20,772 nt of DNA, taken from Pseudomonadota bacterium. GTDB lineage: Bacteria > Pseudomonadota > Alphaproteobacteria > Rhizobiales > Xanthobacteraceae. Where the stretch lies: positions 1 through 20,772 of the forward strand of contig JAEWHT010000405.1 of assembly GCA_023387695.1 (NCBI GenBank), written 5' to 3'. Every line of letters starts with the position of its first letter. Within the stretch, counting starts at the first letter, position 1. The notes beneath the pieces were generated by a model, which saw only the letters and a program-made list of their open reading frames with translations, had not been told where the DNA came from and searched no databases. A program made the position numbers and the translations under genes. Positions 1 to 9,239 of the stretch are shown piece by piece.

Positions 1-2340
<2,340 letters not shown>

Positions 2341-2624
2341 GAGAGGCCTTCGAGATGTCGCCCGAATCAGCCGCGCAAAAGGCGCTGATTTGGAAGCTAT
2401 TTGTGCCATGAAAGAGGGCCTGCGCCTAGCGCAAACTATCTCTCGGCAACCCTTTGAGTAGATGGGGTTTTTGGGCCTCATTTCAAGGCGTTCGAAGGTC
2501 GATTCCGAGGCTCGTCAAAAGCTCGATTCGAGACCTCGTTTTTGGCCCTCAAAGACGTGGATTTTGCGGGGGTACGAAGGTCCGTTCCAGGGGGGGCGTT
2601 AGGACCCGGAAACGGCTGCTGGGT
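2341..2624. other. gyrB upstream intergenic region
   Basis: This gap between gyrB and the lipoprotein paralog holds no convincing gene. A possible minus-strand promoter for gyrB is TTGAAA (2481-2486) and TCTACT (2457-2462), 18 bp apart, but the -10 match is poor. A small inverted repeat, TGCGC-CTA-GCGCA, lies at 2421-2433. Two stretches look like an imperfect direct duplication: 2467-2505 and 2538-2588 share GTTTTTGG-CCTCA and CGAAGGTC-GTTCC blocks, offset by 71 to 82 bp. No clear terminator is seen for the upstream gene. Confidence 0.4.
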
Positions 2625-3320
2625 TCAGTAGATCTGATCCGGCTTGCTGTCGTCGCCATCGAACCTGAGGCCCCAGGCTTCGCCGGCGGCCACGGTAATC
2701 GTATCGCTGCGGACCCGTTGGCCCGAGACGAGCAGCGTGTAGGGATACGTACCGGGCGGCAGATCCAGCATTTGTGGATGGTTGGCGCCGCCTGCGATCG
2801 CGATGATCTCATCGTTGATCCCAAGCGTGGCCACATCAGGTCTGAGATAGCCGAAGATCAGCCGCGCTTGTCCTGATGCGGGCAGGAAGTTGGCCTTGGC
2901 CGCGACCTCCGTATTTCGCTGCACCAAATCGACCGCAGTCTCGTCCTTGGCACGGTCGAGCGTCAGCGTGCCCGGCCCCTTCGGGGAAGCGAACACGAGC
3001 TGCGCGTGATCGGCGGCGACCATCGCGCCTTCGGGCTTCTCCTGCCAGCCGCGCTTTCCGAGCTCTGTGCGGTAGAAGGCCAACACATCGCTGAGCTCTG
3101 CGGGCACATGGGCTTTGAGCTCGACCCGGAACGGGGTTTCGATGCCGGACGCGCGCGAGCTGCTGTAGGTCGCGTGGCTGGCTCGCGTCGGCACGGGCAT
3201 GTCGGCATGGGAATCTGCTGCGGTCAGCGGCGCCTGCGAACAGCCCGCAAGAAGCGTGAGGCCGCACACCAATAGCCACCACCGTGCCGGGACCTTCGTC
3301 CCGCGCTTGACCGTCGTCAT
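2625..3320 (-). CDS. predicted lipoprotein, single-module paralog of the recF-gyrB cluster
   Basis: Unrecognised family; 231 residues. The N-terminus is a lipoprotein signal: basic residues, the VPARWWLLVCG hydrophobic run, then lipobox LLAG-C with the modified cysteine at C27 followed by Ser, so it is probably anchored in an envelope membrane. One 'FYRTELGKRGWQE' module spans about residues 60-135 (FYR 82-84, GW 91-92). A C-terminal domain of about 85 residues contains LDLPPGTYPY (186-194) and a TITVAAGEAWGL strand, resembling PEGA-type surface domains, and the protein ends in QIY. I prefer the ATG at 3320 over the in-frame ATG at 3326 because GGAG lies 7 nt before 3320; the open frame runs on to 3362. 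It is the closest of three tandem paralogs to gyrB and has its own promoter-like motif. Export is well supported; function is unknown. Confidence 0.85.
   Translation of the reverse strand: MTTVKRGTKVPARWWLLVCGLTLLAGCSQAPLTAADSHADMPVPTRASHATYSSSRASGIETPFRVELKAHVPAELSDVLAFYRTELGKRGWQEKPEGAMVAADHAQLVFASPKGPGTLTLDRAKDETAVDLVQRNTEVAAKANFLPASGQARLIFGYLRPDVATLGINDEIIAIAGGANHPQMLDLPPGTYPYTLLVSGQRVRSDTITVAAGEAWGLRFDGDDSKPDQIY
3288..3303 (-). repeat. hairpin just inside the lipoprotein gene start
   Basis: CGGGAC-loop-GTCCCG forms a perfect 6-bp stem with a 4-nt loop, beginning about 18 nt after the ATG and encoding the conserved R-G-T-K-V-P segment. The same stem recurs at the equivalent place in both paralogs (5596-5611 and 6446-6463) while the loop codon changes. 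It could affect early translation or mRNA stability. This is visible in sequence; its role is inference. Confidence 0.5.
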
Positions 3321-3400
3321 GTCCATTCTCCGGGGATGTCGCGCGTTGATCTTCGCGCGCACCAGCGGCTGCGACAGGGGTCGCCGCCGCTTCCAGACAA

Positions 3401-3430
3401 CTAGTCGCCCCGCGACCCTGATGGGTTCAA
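3401..3430 (-). promoter_or_regulatory. promoter-like motif TTGAAC-N18-GACTAG, copy 1
   Basis: On the minus strand TTGAAC (3425-3430) and GACTAG (3401-3406) are exactly 18 bp apart, 26 bp beyond the stop of the 723-residue paralog and about 80 bp before the lipoprotein ATG. The same pair with identical spacing precedes the other two paralogs. It may be a housekeeping-type promoter with a weak -10. Read as TGAACC-N16-CGAC it also resembles ECF sigma-factor promoters, which often carry AAC in the -35. An activator site is also possible. Confidence 0.55.
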
Positions 3431-3456
3431 CCTGGCTGCTCCAGGCGTAGGCGGGA

Positions 3457-5628
3457 TCAATACATCTGCAACGGTAGCACTTCGCCGGTCGGGCCCACCA
3501 TCAGGCCCCAGGCATCGCCGGCGGCAATGTCGATCGTGTCGTTGCGGGCCGGGCGACCTGCCATTTTCAGCGAATATTGATACTTGCCCGGCGGCAGATC
3601 GAGCATCGGGCCCTTCGGCGATTGCGGACCACCGGCGCCGGCTGCAACCTTGACCGTCTGCTTGTTGATGGTGATCACGGCCTCCTGGTTACCCATATTG
3701 CCGAGCAGCAGCTTGGCTTGGCCGGGTTTGGGCATGATGTCCGCCTTGGCAGCGGCATCCGGGTTCTTCTGCACCAGATTGACCGATGTCTCGCCATTGG
3801 CGCGGCCAAGCTTCAACACGGCCGGTCCCTGCGCTGACGTGAAGGCAAGCTGCACCCGATCGGCGGCTTTCACCGCGCCATCTGACTTCTCCTGCCAGCC
3901 GAGCTTCGTCAGCTCGCTGCGATAGAACGCGAGAACGTCATCAAGCGCAGCCGGCACGCTGGCGTCGAGCTCGCGACGGAACGGCACCTCGACGCCGGGC
4001 AGTTTCGCGGTGCCAAGCGAGGTCGAACTGTGCTGCTTCGGCACGGGCAGCGCGGAGTCCGGATCTGCTTCCAGCGGGCCAGAGGCCTTGGCTTGCGCGC
4101 CAGTTGCATCGTCACTCGCCGGCTTCGCCTTGGACGCAGGATTGGCTGCGGCCATCCTCAGGCCGGATCCGTTGGCACTGACATTCACCTTTGGGCCCAT
4201 CTGCATCACGGTCATCGAGATCGACTTGCCCGCCTTGGAGAACTCCAACACAGTCATGTTCGGCTGGTTGATCACCGAGGGCTCCTCCTTCCAGCCCGCT
4301 GGCTTCAGCGCTGCACGGTAGAAGGCCGCAAGCGCCTTCACGCTGGAGGTGGAGTTGAATTCGAGCCGACCGTCGCCGGACTCCACCTCCTGCGCGTTCT
4401 CCGGCACCGGCAGCGGCGTGTTGCTGCCGGCCTGCGCCTGCAACGGCGCATCGGAGAGCGCGGCGGCCTGCGTCTTGCGCCTGGCAGCGTCGTCGGCGAG
4501 GACCTGTTTCGTCATCGCCTCTGCGTCCTTCATGAACTGGTCGTCGGCGTCCTTCTTGGCCTTGGCACGCGCGGCGAGCACGCTCTCTTTCACCTGCGCG
4601 GTCAAACGGACCATCGTGAAATCGTATTTGCGGCCGAGATGCAGCACGCCATTTTCCTCGGGCGAGGTGAATTTGAGCGCGACCTCGTCGCCGGCGGCGA
4701 GCGGTGCGCTTCCCTGTTCGGTCCAGCCGCGTGCGGCGAATTCGCGATGGTAGAAGGCGAGCACGGCGGGCAGATCGGCAAGCGCTGCGACGATCAGCTC
4801 GCGCGTTGCGGTTTGCGCGTTGCCGCGGCCGGATGACGATTTGAATGGTTTCGGCTCGGGCAAGCCGGCCGAATCGCCGGCCTCGAGATCAGTGGGGAGT
4901 GCGAACGGCGCGATCCTGATGTCGACATTGGTCCGCCCGTCGTCACGGCGGGTCAGCGTCAACATCACCGGCTTCTGCTTGTAGAACCCGGTCGAATCGC
5001 TGTCGGGATGATCGTAGAAGGCGCGCATGCCGTTCGGCACTGACGCGGTGAGATCCGCGCTCGGCCAGCTTGCGGCCATCTCCGCCGTCAGCTTGCGCCA
5101 GCCGATCGCGGACATTTCCTTGGCGAAGAAGTCTTGCGTGGCCTCGAGCGAGGCCGGCGCGATGCAGCCGAGATAGGGCCGCGTCTCGTCGAATATGAGA
5201 TCGACCGCGCCCTCGGGGAAGGGCACGTTCGCATAGATGCGGCTCGGTGAATAATAGACCGTGGATTGGTCGGGGCGGCCGAGCGCTTGCGAAAAGGAAA
5301 CAGACAATCCCTGCCGTCCCTTCTTGAAGGCGAGACTGGTGCTGGTCTCGTCGAGCGGCCGGACATAGGGCACCCAGCCGTCGGAGATGAGCATCTTCTT
5401 CACGGCCGCGGTTGTCACGGCGACCGCGGTCGGCGTGACATATTGCGTCCGGGACGAATCGGGGCGCGAGGTGTCCTCGATCGCGCCTGGCAGCATCGGC
5501 ACCGTGTGCGGGTCGATATAGCCGGCGTCGAATTGTGCCGCGTGCGCGGTGCTCGCCATCAGCAGAAGGCCGAATGCAATCAGCAGCCCACGTGCCGGGA
5601 CCTGTGTCCCGCGCTTGATCATCAACAT
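3457..5628 (-). CDS. large exported multi-module paralog of the recF-gyrB cluster
   Basis: Unrecognised; 723 residues. The N-terminus, IKRGTQVPARGLLIAFGLLLMASTAHA-AQ, is a signal peptide with a likely signal peptidase I site after AHA, so export to the periplasm is expected. The mature part repeats a module ending in (F/Y)...GW about five times, with GW at residues 84, 176, 301, 445 and 577. The first two copies are diverged; the last (AFYRSELTKLGWQEK) nearly matches the neighbouring paralogs. An Ala/Lys-rich, probably helical stretch (about 348-395) separates modules three and four. The last 95 residues form the PEGA-like domain (LDLPPGKYQYSLK, TIDIAAGDAWGL, ending LQMY). The ATG at 5628 follows GGGAGA by 7 nt; upstream TTG starts fit less well. 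It probably arose by duplication within a gene like its neighbours. The function is unknown. Confidence 0.85.
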   Translation of the reverse strand: MLMIKRGTQVPARGLLIAFGLLLMASTAHAAQFDAGYIDPHTVPMLPGAIEDTSRPDSSRTQYVTPTAVAVTTAAVKKMLISDGWVPYVRPLDETSTSLAFKKGRQGLSVSFSQALGRPDQSTVYYSPSRIYANVPFPEGAVDLIFDETRPYLGCIAPASLEATQDFFAKEMSAIGWRKLTAEMAASWPSADLTASVPNGMRAFYDHPDSDSTGFYKQKPVMLTLTRRDDGRTNVDIRIAPFALPTDLEAGDSAGLPEPKPFKSSSGRGNAQTATRELIVAALADLPAVLAFYHREFAARGWTEQGSAPLAAGDEVALKFTSPEENGVLHLGRKYDFTMVRLTAQVKESVLAARAKAKKDADDQFMKDAEAMTKQVLADDAARRKTQAAALSDAPLQAQAGSNTPLPVPENAQEVESGDGRLEFNSTSSVKALAAFYRAALKPAGWKEEPSVINQPNMTVLEFSKAGKSISMTVMQMGPKVNVSANGSGLRMAAANPASKAKPASDDATGAQAKASGPLEADPDSALPVPKQHSSTSLGTAKLPGVEVPFRRELDASVPAALDDVLAFYRSELTKLGWQEKSDGAVKAADRVQLAFTSAQGPAVLKLGRANGETSVNLVQKNPDAAAKADIMPKPGQAKLLLGNMGNQEAVITINKQTVKVAAGAGGPQSPKGPMLDLPPGKYQYSLKMAGRPARNDTIDIAAGDAWGLMVGPTGEVLPLQMY
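5596..5611 (-). repeat. hairpin just inside the 723-residue gene start
   Basis: CGGGAC and GTCCCG flank a 4-nt loop. This is the second copy of the start-proximal hairpin shared by the three paralogs, and the stem is identical to the copy at 3288-3303. Confidence 0.5.
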
Positions 5629-5674
5629 CGGCAAGTCTCCCTGATTTCGCGAGAAGCGATTGCGGCCCAGAGAG

Positions 5675-5704
5675 CTAGTCGCCGATGGAACCAGACAGGT
5701 TCAA
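5675..5704 (-). promoter_or_regulatory. promoter-like motif TTGAAC-N18-GACTAG, copy 2
   Basis: TTGAAC (5699-5704) and GACTAG (5675-5680) on the minus strand are 18 bp apart, 25 bp after the stop of the 249-residue paralog and about 47 bp before the ATG at 5628. The spacer sequence differs from copies 1 and 3 while both boxes are kept, which argues that the boxes are under selection. Confidence 0.55.
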
Positions 5705-5729
5705 TAGCGGTATCCGGCGGTTGTTGCGC

Positions 5730-6479
5730 TCAATACAGCTGCAGCGGCGACCAGAGGTCGCCTTCGGGCCCGACCGTGACCTCCCAGGCATCGCCGGCCA
5801 CAAGCTCGATCGTGGTGTCGCGGTCCGGGCCGCCGTCGATCTTCAGCGCGTATGAATATTTGCCCGGCGGCATGTTGAACAGCGGCGCCTCCGGGCGTTC
5901 CCTGCCCGCGCGTGCCGGCAGCATGACGATGTGGTGGTCGAGCGTGATCACGGCTTCCTTGTCGCCGAGATTGGTAAACATCAACGCCGCGCGGCCGGGC
6001 TTTGGCATCACATGCGCCATGGTCGCGGCCCCCTTGTTTCGCTGCACCAGATTGACCGAGGTGCTGCGCTCCTTGCGGTCGAGCTCCAGCATGGCCGGCC
6101 CGAGCGGCGTGGCGAACGCAAGTCTGACGTGGTCACTGGCGATCACCGCGCCATCGCGCTGTTCCTGCCAGCCGAGCTTGCCAAGCTCGGTGCGGTAGAA
6201 GGCGAGGACGTCGCCGAGCTCCGCGGGGATGCGCGCCGTGAGCTTGGTGCGCAGCGGGGTTTCGACGCCGAGCATTTTTGTGGTGCCGATCTCGCGATAG
6301 AGGGCGCGCGTCGGCGCGGGCAGGGCGGCATCGGGATCCAGCGTGAGCGCGGACGAAAATAGATGCGGCGTCCATCCGGTTGCGCTCGTCGCGGCGAGGC
6401 CGCTTGCAAGCAAAGCGAGGCCGCACACGAACAGCCGCCATCGTGCCGGGACTCGTGTCCCGGGCCTTACCGTCATCAT
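5730..6479 (-). CDS. exported single-module paralog of the recF-gyrB cluster
   Basis: Unrecognised; 249 residues. It starts MMTVRPGTRVPARWRLFVCGLALLASG, the same export signal seen in its two neighbours but with Ser in place of the lipobox Cys, so it is probably secreted rather than lipidated. One module, VLAFYRTELGKLGWQEQ (FYR 94-96, GW 103-104), is followed by the PEGA-like domain (MPPGKYSYALK at 203-213, TIELVAGDAWEV, ending LQLY). The ATG at 6479 has GGAG 7 nt upstream; a longer open frame to 6554 lacks such a signal and would disrupt the shared N-terminus. It lies directly downstream of recF with its own promoter-like motif 9 bp after the recF stop, so it need not depend on recF transcription. 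The function is unknown. Confidence 0.85.
   Translation of the reverse strand: MMTVRPGTRVPARWRLFVCGLALLASGLAATSATGWTPHLFSSALTLDPDAALPAPTRALYREIGTTKMLGVETPLRTKLTARIPAELGDVLAFYRTELGKLGWQEQRDGAVIASDHVRLAFATPLGPAMLELDRKERSTSVNLVQRNKGAATMAHVMPKPGRAALMFTNLGDKEAVITLDHHIVMLPARAGRERPEAPLFNMPPGKYSYALKIDGGPDRDTTIELVAGDAWEVTVGPEGDLWSPLQLY
6446..6463 (-). repeat. hairpin just inside the 249-residue gene start
   Basis: CCGGGAC and GTCCCGG flank a 4-nt loop, a perfect 7-bp stem and the strongest of the three start-proximal hairpins. It encodes P-G-T-R-V-P, equivalent to the segments in the two paralogs. Confidence 0.5.
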
Positions 6480-6558
6480 GGTCTTTCTCCAGGGGTATCG
6501 CGCGGTTCGATCGCGCGATGGCAACGGCTGCGACACCGTAAGCAGCGGCCTCACAGTC

Positions 6559-6588
6559 CTAGTCGCGGCCCGGATAAGCCGGGTTCAA
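6559..6588 (-). promoter_or_regulatory. promoter-like motif TTGAAC-N18-GACTAG, copy 3
   Basis: TTGAAC (6583-6588) and GACTAG (6559-6564) on the minus strand are 18 bp apart. The motif lies between the recF stop (6597-6599) and the 249-residue paralog start, leaving an untranslated leader of about 75 nt. That leader contains a 7-bp hairpin (TCGCGCG at 6498-6504 with CGCGCGA at 6512-6518). Confidence 0.55.
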
Positions 6589-6596
6589 CAAAACGG

Positions 6597-7733
6597 CTAT
6601 CGCCGCGCGGAAACGCGTCCGCTCTCGACGTCAAAGACTTCGCCGCCCGCGCCGATCTCGGCAAACGCCGCCGGATCCGCGCCGGTCAGCCACACCTGCG
6701 CGCCGAGCTTGCGCAGCTCGTCGAACAGCGCGGCACGCCTGTTGGGATCGAGATGCGCGACGACTTCGTCGAGCAGCAAGAGCGGCACGATGCCGGTCAT
6801 CTCCGCGACCAGCGTTGCATGCGCCAGCACGAGGCCGATCAGCAGCGCTTTCTGCTCGCCGGTGGAGGCGTCGCGCGCGGGCATGCTCTTCGGTGCGTAG
6901 ATCACCTGGAGATCGGTGAGATGCGGGCCGTCGGTGGTGCGGCCGGCGATCGCGTCGCGCGGGCGGTTGTCGCGCAGGATCTGCCGATAGCGGTCCTCGA
7001 CCGAGGTCGCGGGCTCGTTGAGCAGCGCGTTCTCCATCCAGCCGTCGAGCGCGATCTGTGCCGAGGGAAATGCTGAAGCTTGCGCGCGCGCATTCAGCAT
7101 GCCGGTGAGGCGCGCCGCAGTCTGGCCGCGCGTTGCCGCGACGGCGACTGCAAGCTCCGCCGTCTCGCGCTCGATCGCGTCACACCAATGGTCGTCGTAA
7201 TTGCGTGTCTCGAGCAGCCGGTTGCGCGAACGCAGCGAACGTTCCAGCGCGTTGATGCGGCTCGAATGCTCGTTGTCGATGGCGAGCACCAGCCGGTCGA
7301 AGAAGCGCCGCCGCTCGGAGCCCGCGCCCATGAACAGCCCGTCCATTGCCGGCGTCAGCCACACCATGCGGATATGGTCGCCGAAGGCGGCGGCGGAATT
7401 CACCGGCTCACGGTCGATGCGGCAGCGGCGGTTGACGGCAGCGTCGGCGCGCGGCGGCTCGATGCCGGTGCCGAGCGTGGCCAAGCCTAAAGCGCCCTCG
7501 ACCTGCGCGGAGACCGCCCACGACCCGTCGCCCTGGTTGTCGGCGACATCCTCCAGCGTAGCGCGCCTTAAACCCCGGCCGGGCGAGAGAAACGAGATCG
7601 CCTCGATGCAATTGGTCTTGCCCGCCCCGTTCGGCCCGACCAGCGCCACCATGTCAGCCGCCGTCTCGAGCCCCGACGCCCGATAGTTCCGAAAATGCGT
7701 CAGCGTCAGGCGATGAATGCGGGAGGGGGTCAT
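6597..7733 (-). CDS. recF: DNA replication and repair protein RecF
   Basis: RecF is an SMC/ABC-type ATPase that acts with RecO and RecR to load RecA at single-strand gaps and stalled forks. The protein is 378 residues, normal for the family. It starts at the ATG 7733 (MTPSRIHRLTLTHFRNYR, the typical RecF opening). Walker A GPNGAGKTN is at residues 33-41; the ABC signature STGEQKALLIGLVLAHA and Walker B LLLLDEVVAHLD lie near the C-terminus, followed by the QVWLTGADPAAF switch segment. The Shine-Dalgarno is weak. It follows dnaN on the same strand but is separated from it by a 106-bp gap holding a palindromic repeat. The gene continues the classic dnaA-dnaN-recF order; the usual next gene gyrB is displaced by three paralogs. 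Confidence 0.97.
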   Translation of the reverse strand: MTPSRIHRLTLTHFRNYRASGLETAADMVALVGPNGAGKTNCIEAISFLSPGRGLRRATLEDVADNQGDGSWAVSAQVEGALGLATLGTGIEPPRADAAVNRRCRIDREPVNSAAAFGDHIRMVWLTPAMDGLFMGAGSERRRFFDRLVLAIDNEHSSRINALERSLRSRNRLLETRNYDDHWCDAIERETAELAVAVAATRGQTAARLTGMLNARAQASAFPSAQIALDGWMENALLNEPATSVEDRYRQILRDNRPRDAIAGRTTDGPHLTDLQVIYAPKSMPARDASTGEQKALLIGLVLAHATLVAEMTGIVPLLLLDEVVAHLDPNRRAALFDELRKLGAQVWLTGADPAAFAEIGAGGEVFDVESGRVSARR

Positions 7734-7740
7734 GTCAGCT

Positions 7741-7808
7741 CGTCATTGCCGTCACCACGTCTCGGTCTTCTAAGACGTGGATGGCCGGGACAAGCCCGGC
7801 CATGACGA
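7741..7808. repeat. palindromic intergenic repeat between recF and dnaN
   Basis: The element is bounded by CGTCAT (7741) and ATGACG (7802). Inside are two hairpins: CCACGTCT (7755-7762) with AGACGTGG (7773-7780), and ATGGCCGGG (7781-7789) with CCCGGCCAT (7795-7803) around ACAAG. A second member with the same GGCCGGG/CCCGGCC core lies at 16233-16318. Such elements are abundant in Bradyrhizobium-like genomes; it may also act as a transcription attenuator after dnaN. Confidence 0.8.
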
Positions 7809-7839
7809 ATGTAGTGATAGGTATGGACGCCCGTAAGTC

Positions 7840-8958
7840 TTACACCCGCATCGGCATCAGCACGTACAGCGCGCTCTTGTCGTCCTTGTCCTGCACCAAA
7901 GTGGGCGAGCCGGGGTCGGCGAGCTTCAGCGTGGCGACGTCGCCTTCGATCTGGGCGGCGATGTCGAGGAGGTAGCGGGAGTTGAAGCCGATATCGAGCG
8001 CGTCGGAGGCGTACTCGACCTCGATCTCTTCAGTCGCGCTGCCTGAATCCGGGTTGGTCACCGACAGCACCAGCTTGCCCGGCGACAGTGACAGTTTGAC
8101 CGCGCGGCCGCGCTCGCTTGAGATCGTCGACACACGGTCGACCGCGTTCTCAAAATCCTTCTTGTCGACCACGAGCTCCTTGTCGTTCCCTTGCGGAATG
8201 ACGCGGCCGTAATCGGGGAAGGTGCCGTCGATCAGCTTCGAGGTCAGCACGACGTTGCCGATCGTGAAGCGGATCTTCGCCTGCGACAGCTCGATCGTCA
8301 TCTCGGCGTCGGTGTCCTCGATCAGGCGCTGCACCTCGCCGACGGTCTTGCGCGGCACGATCACGCCGGGCATGCCCTCGGCGCCCTTGGGCTGCACCAA
8401 ATCGAGCTGGGCGAGGCGATGGCCGTCGGTGGCGACGCCGCGCAGGGTTGCGGCCTTTGCGGTGCCTGCGGCATGCAGATAGATGCCGTTGAGATAATAG
8501 CGCGTCTCTTCCGTCGAGATCGCGAACTGGGTGCGGTCGATCAGCCGCTTGACGTCCTTGGCGGCGAGATTGAACGAATGCGAGAGATCGCCGGCGGCGA
8601 GATCCGGGAAATCATTCTCCGGCAACGTCTGCAGCGTGAAGCGCGAGCGGCCGGCGCGGATCGCCAGCACTGCGCGGTCGCCGTCGGCTTCGAGCACGAT
8701 CTGCGATCCATCCGGCAGCTTGCGCACGATGTCGTAGAACATGTGCGCCGGCACCGTGGTCGAGCCGGCCGTTGCGGTTTCTGCGGGGAGCGTTTCCGTC
8801 ACCTCGAGATCGAGGTCGGTCGCCTTCAGCGACAGCTTCGCATTCTCGGCGCGCACCAGCACGTTGCCCAGGATCGGAATCGTGTTGCGGCGCTCGACCA
8901 CGCGATGGACATGGCCCAGCGACTTCAGGAGTTGCGCGCGTTCGACCGTAACCTTCAT
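7840..8958 (-). CDS. dnaN: DNA polymerase III beta subunit (sliding clamp)
   Basis: DnaN forms the ring-shaped dimer that tethers DNA polymerase III and repair factors to DNA. The protein is 372 residues, the family norm, with three repeated clamp domains of about 120 residues each. It starts MKVTVERAQLLKSLGHVHRVVERRNTIPILGNVL and ends LMPMRV, both hallmarks of beta clamps; the central segment (RTQFAISTEETRYYLNGIYLH) and VATDGHRLAQ are also diagnostic. The ATG at 8958 has only a weak Shine-Dalgarno. dnaA has its own terminators upstream, so dnaN is probably transcribed from the 8959-9163 interval; a weak candidate is TTGCGC (9087-9092) and TCATAT (9064-9069) with a 17-bp spacer. Confidence 0.98.
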   Translation of the reverse strand: MKVTVERAQLLKSLGHVHRVVERRNTIPILGNVLVRAENAKLSLKATDLDLEVTETLPAETATAGSTTVPAHMFYDIVRKLPDGSQIVLEADGDRAVLAIRAGRSRFTLQTLPENDFPDLAAGDLSHSFNLAAKDVKRLIDRTQFAISTEETRYYLNGIYLHAAGTAKAATLRGVATDGHRLAQLDLVQPKGAEGMPGVIVPRKTVGEVQRLIEDTDAEMTIELSQAKIRFTIGNVVLTSKLIDGTFPDYGRVIPQGNDKELVVDKKDFENAVDRVSTISSERGRAVKLSLSPGKLVLSVTNPDSGSATEEIEVEYASDALDIGFNSRYLLDIAAQIEGDVATLKLADPGSPTLVQDKDDKSALYVLMPMRV

Positions 8959-9155
8959 TGCACTACTCGCCCGATCCCAAAGAAAACTAAAGCGTTGGAG
9001 AAGCCGGGTGGCGGGACGCGCACCACGGCACCGAAGACCCCTGAAAGCCGGATCATCCAGCCGATATGACCAAAGCCGTCAGGGTCGCGCAAGGTGGCGC
9101 GTAAAGCCATCCGTTTCAAGGGATTGGGGGGTGGTTCCCCACGATTTACAGGCAG

Positions 9156-9191
9156 AAATAAAGGGCGCCGGCCTCGGCAGCCGAAGGCGCC
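9156..9191 (-). terminator. second terminator-like hairpin after dnaA
   Basis: On the minus strand GGCGCC (9186-9191) and GGCGCC (9164-9169) enclose an inner TCGG-CTG-CCGA stem and are followed by CTTTATTT. It sits just downstream of a stronger terminator and may be a backup. Confidence 0.45.
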
Positions 9192-9205
9192 GCCGGGGGC
9201 CACGC

Positions 9206-9239
9206 AAAAGCCGCCGCCCAGGCATGGCCAGGGCGGCGG
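9206..9239 (-). terminator. intrinsic terminator after dnaA
   Basis: On the minus strand CCGCCGCCC (9231-9239) pairs with GGGCGGCGG (9211-9219) around an 11-nt loop and is followed by CTTTTG. It lies about 27 bp after the dnaA stop. A 9-bp all-GC stem with a short T run fits rho-independent termination. Confidence 0.7.

Noticed and set aside
8955..9203. 82-codon minus-strand frame between dnaA and dnaN
   Set aside because: It overlaps the dnaN start and a terminator-like hairpin, with no ribosome-binding site or recognisable feature.
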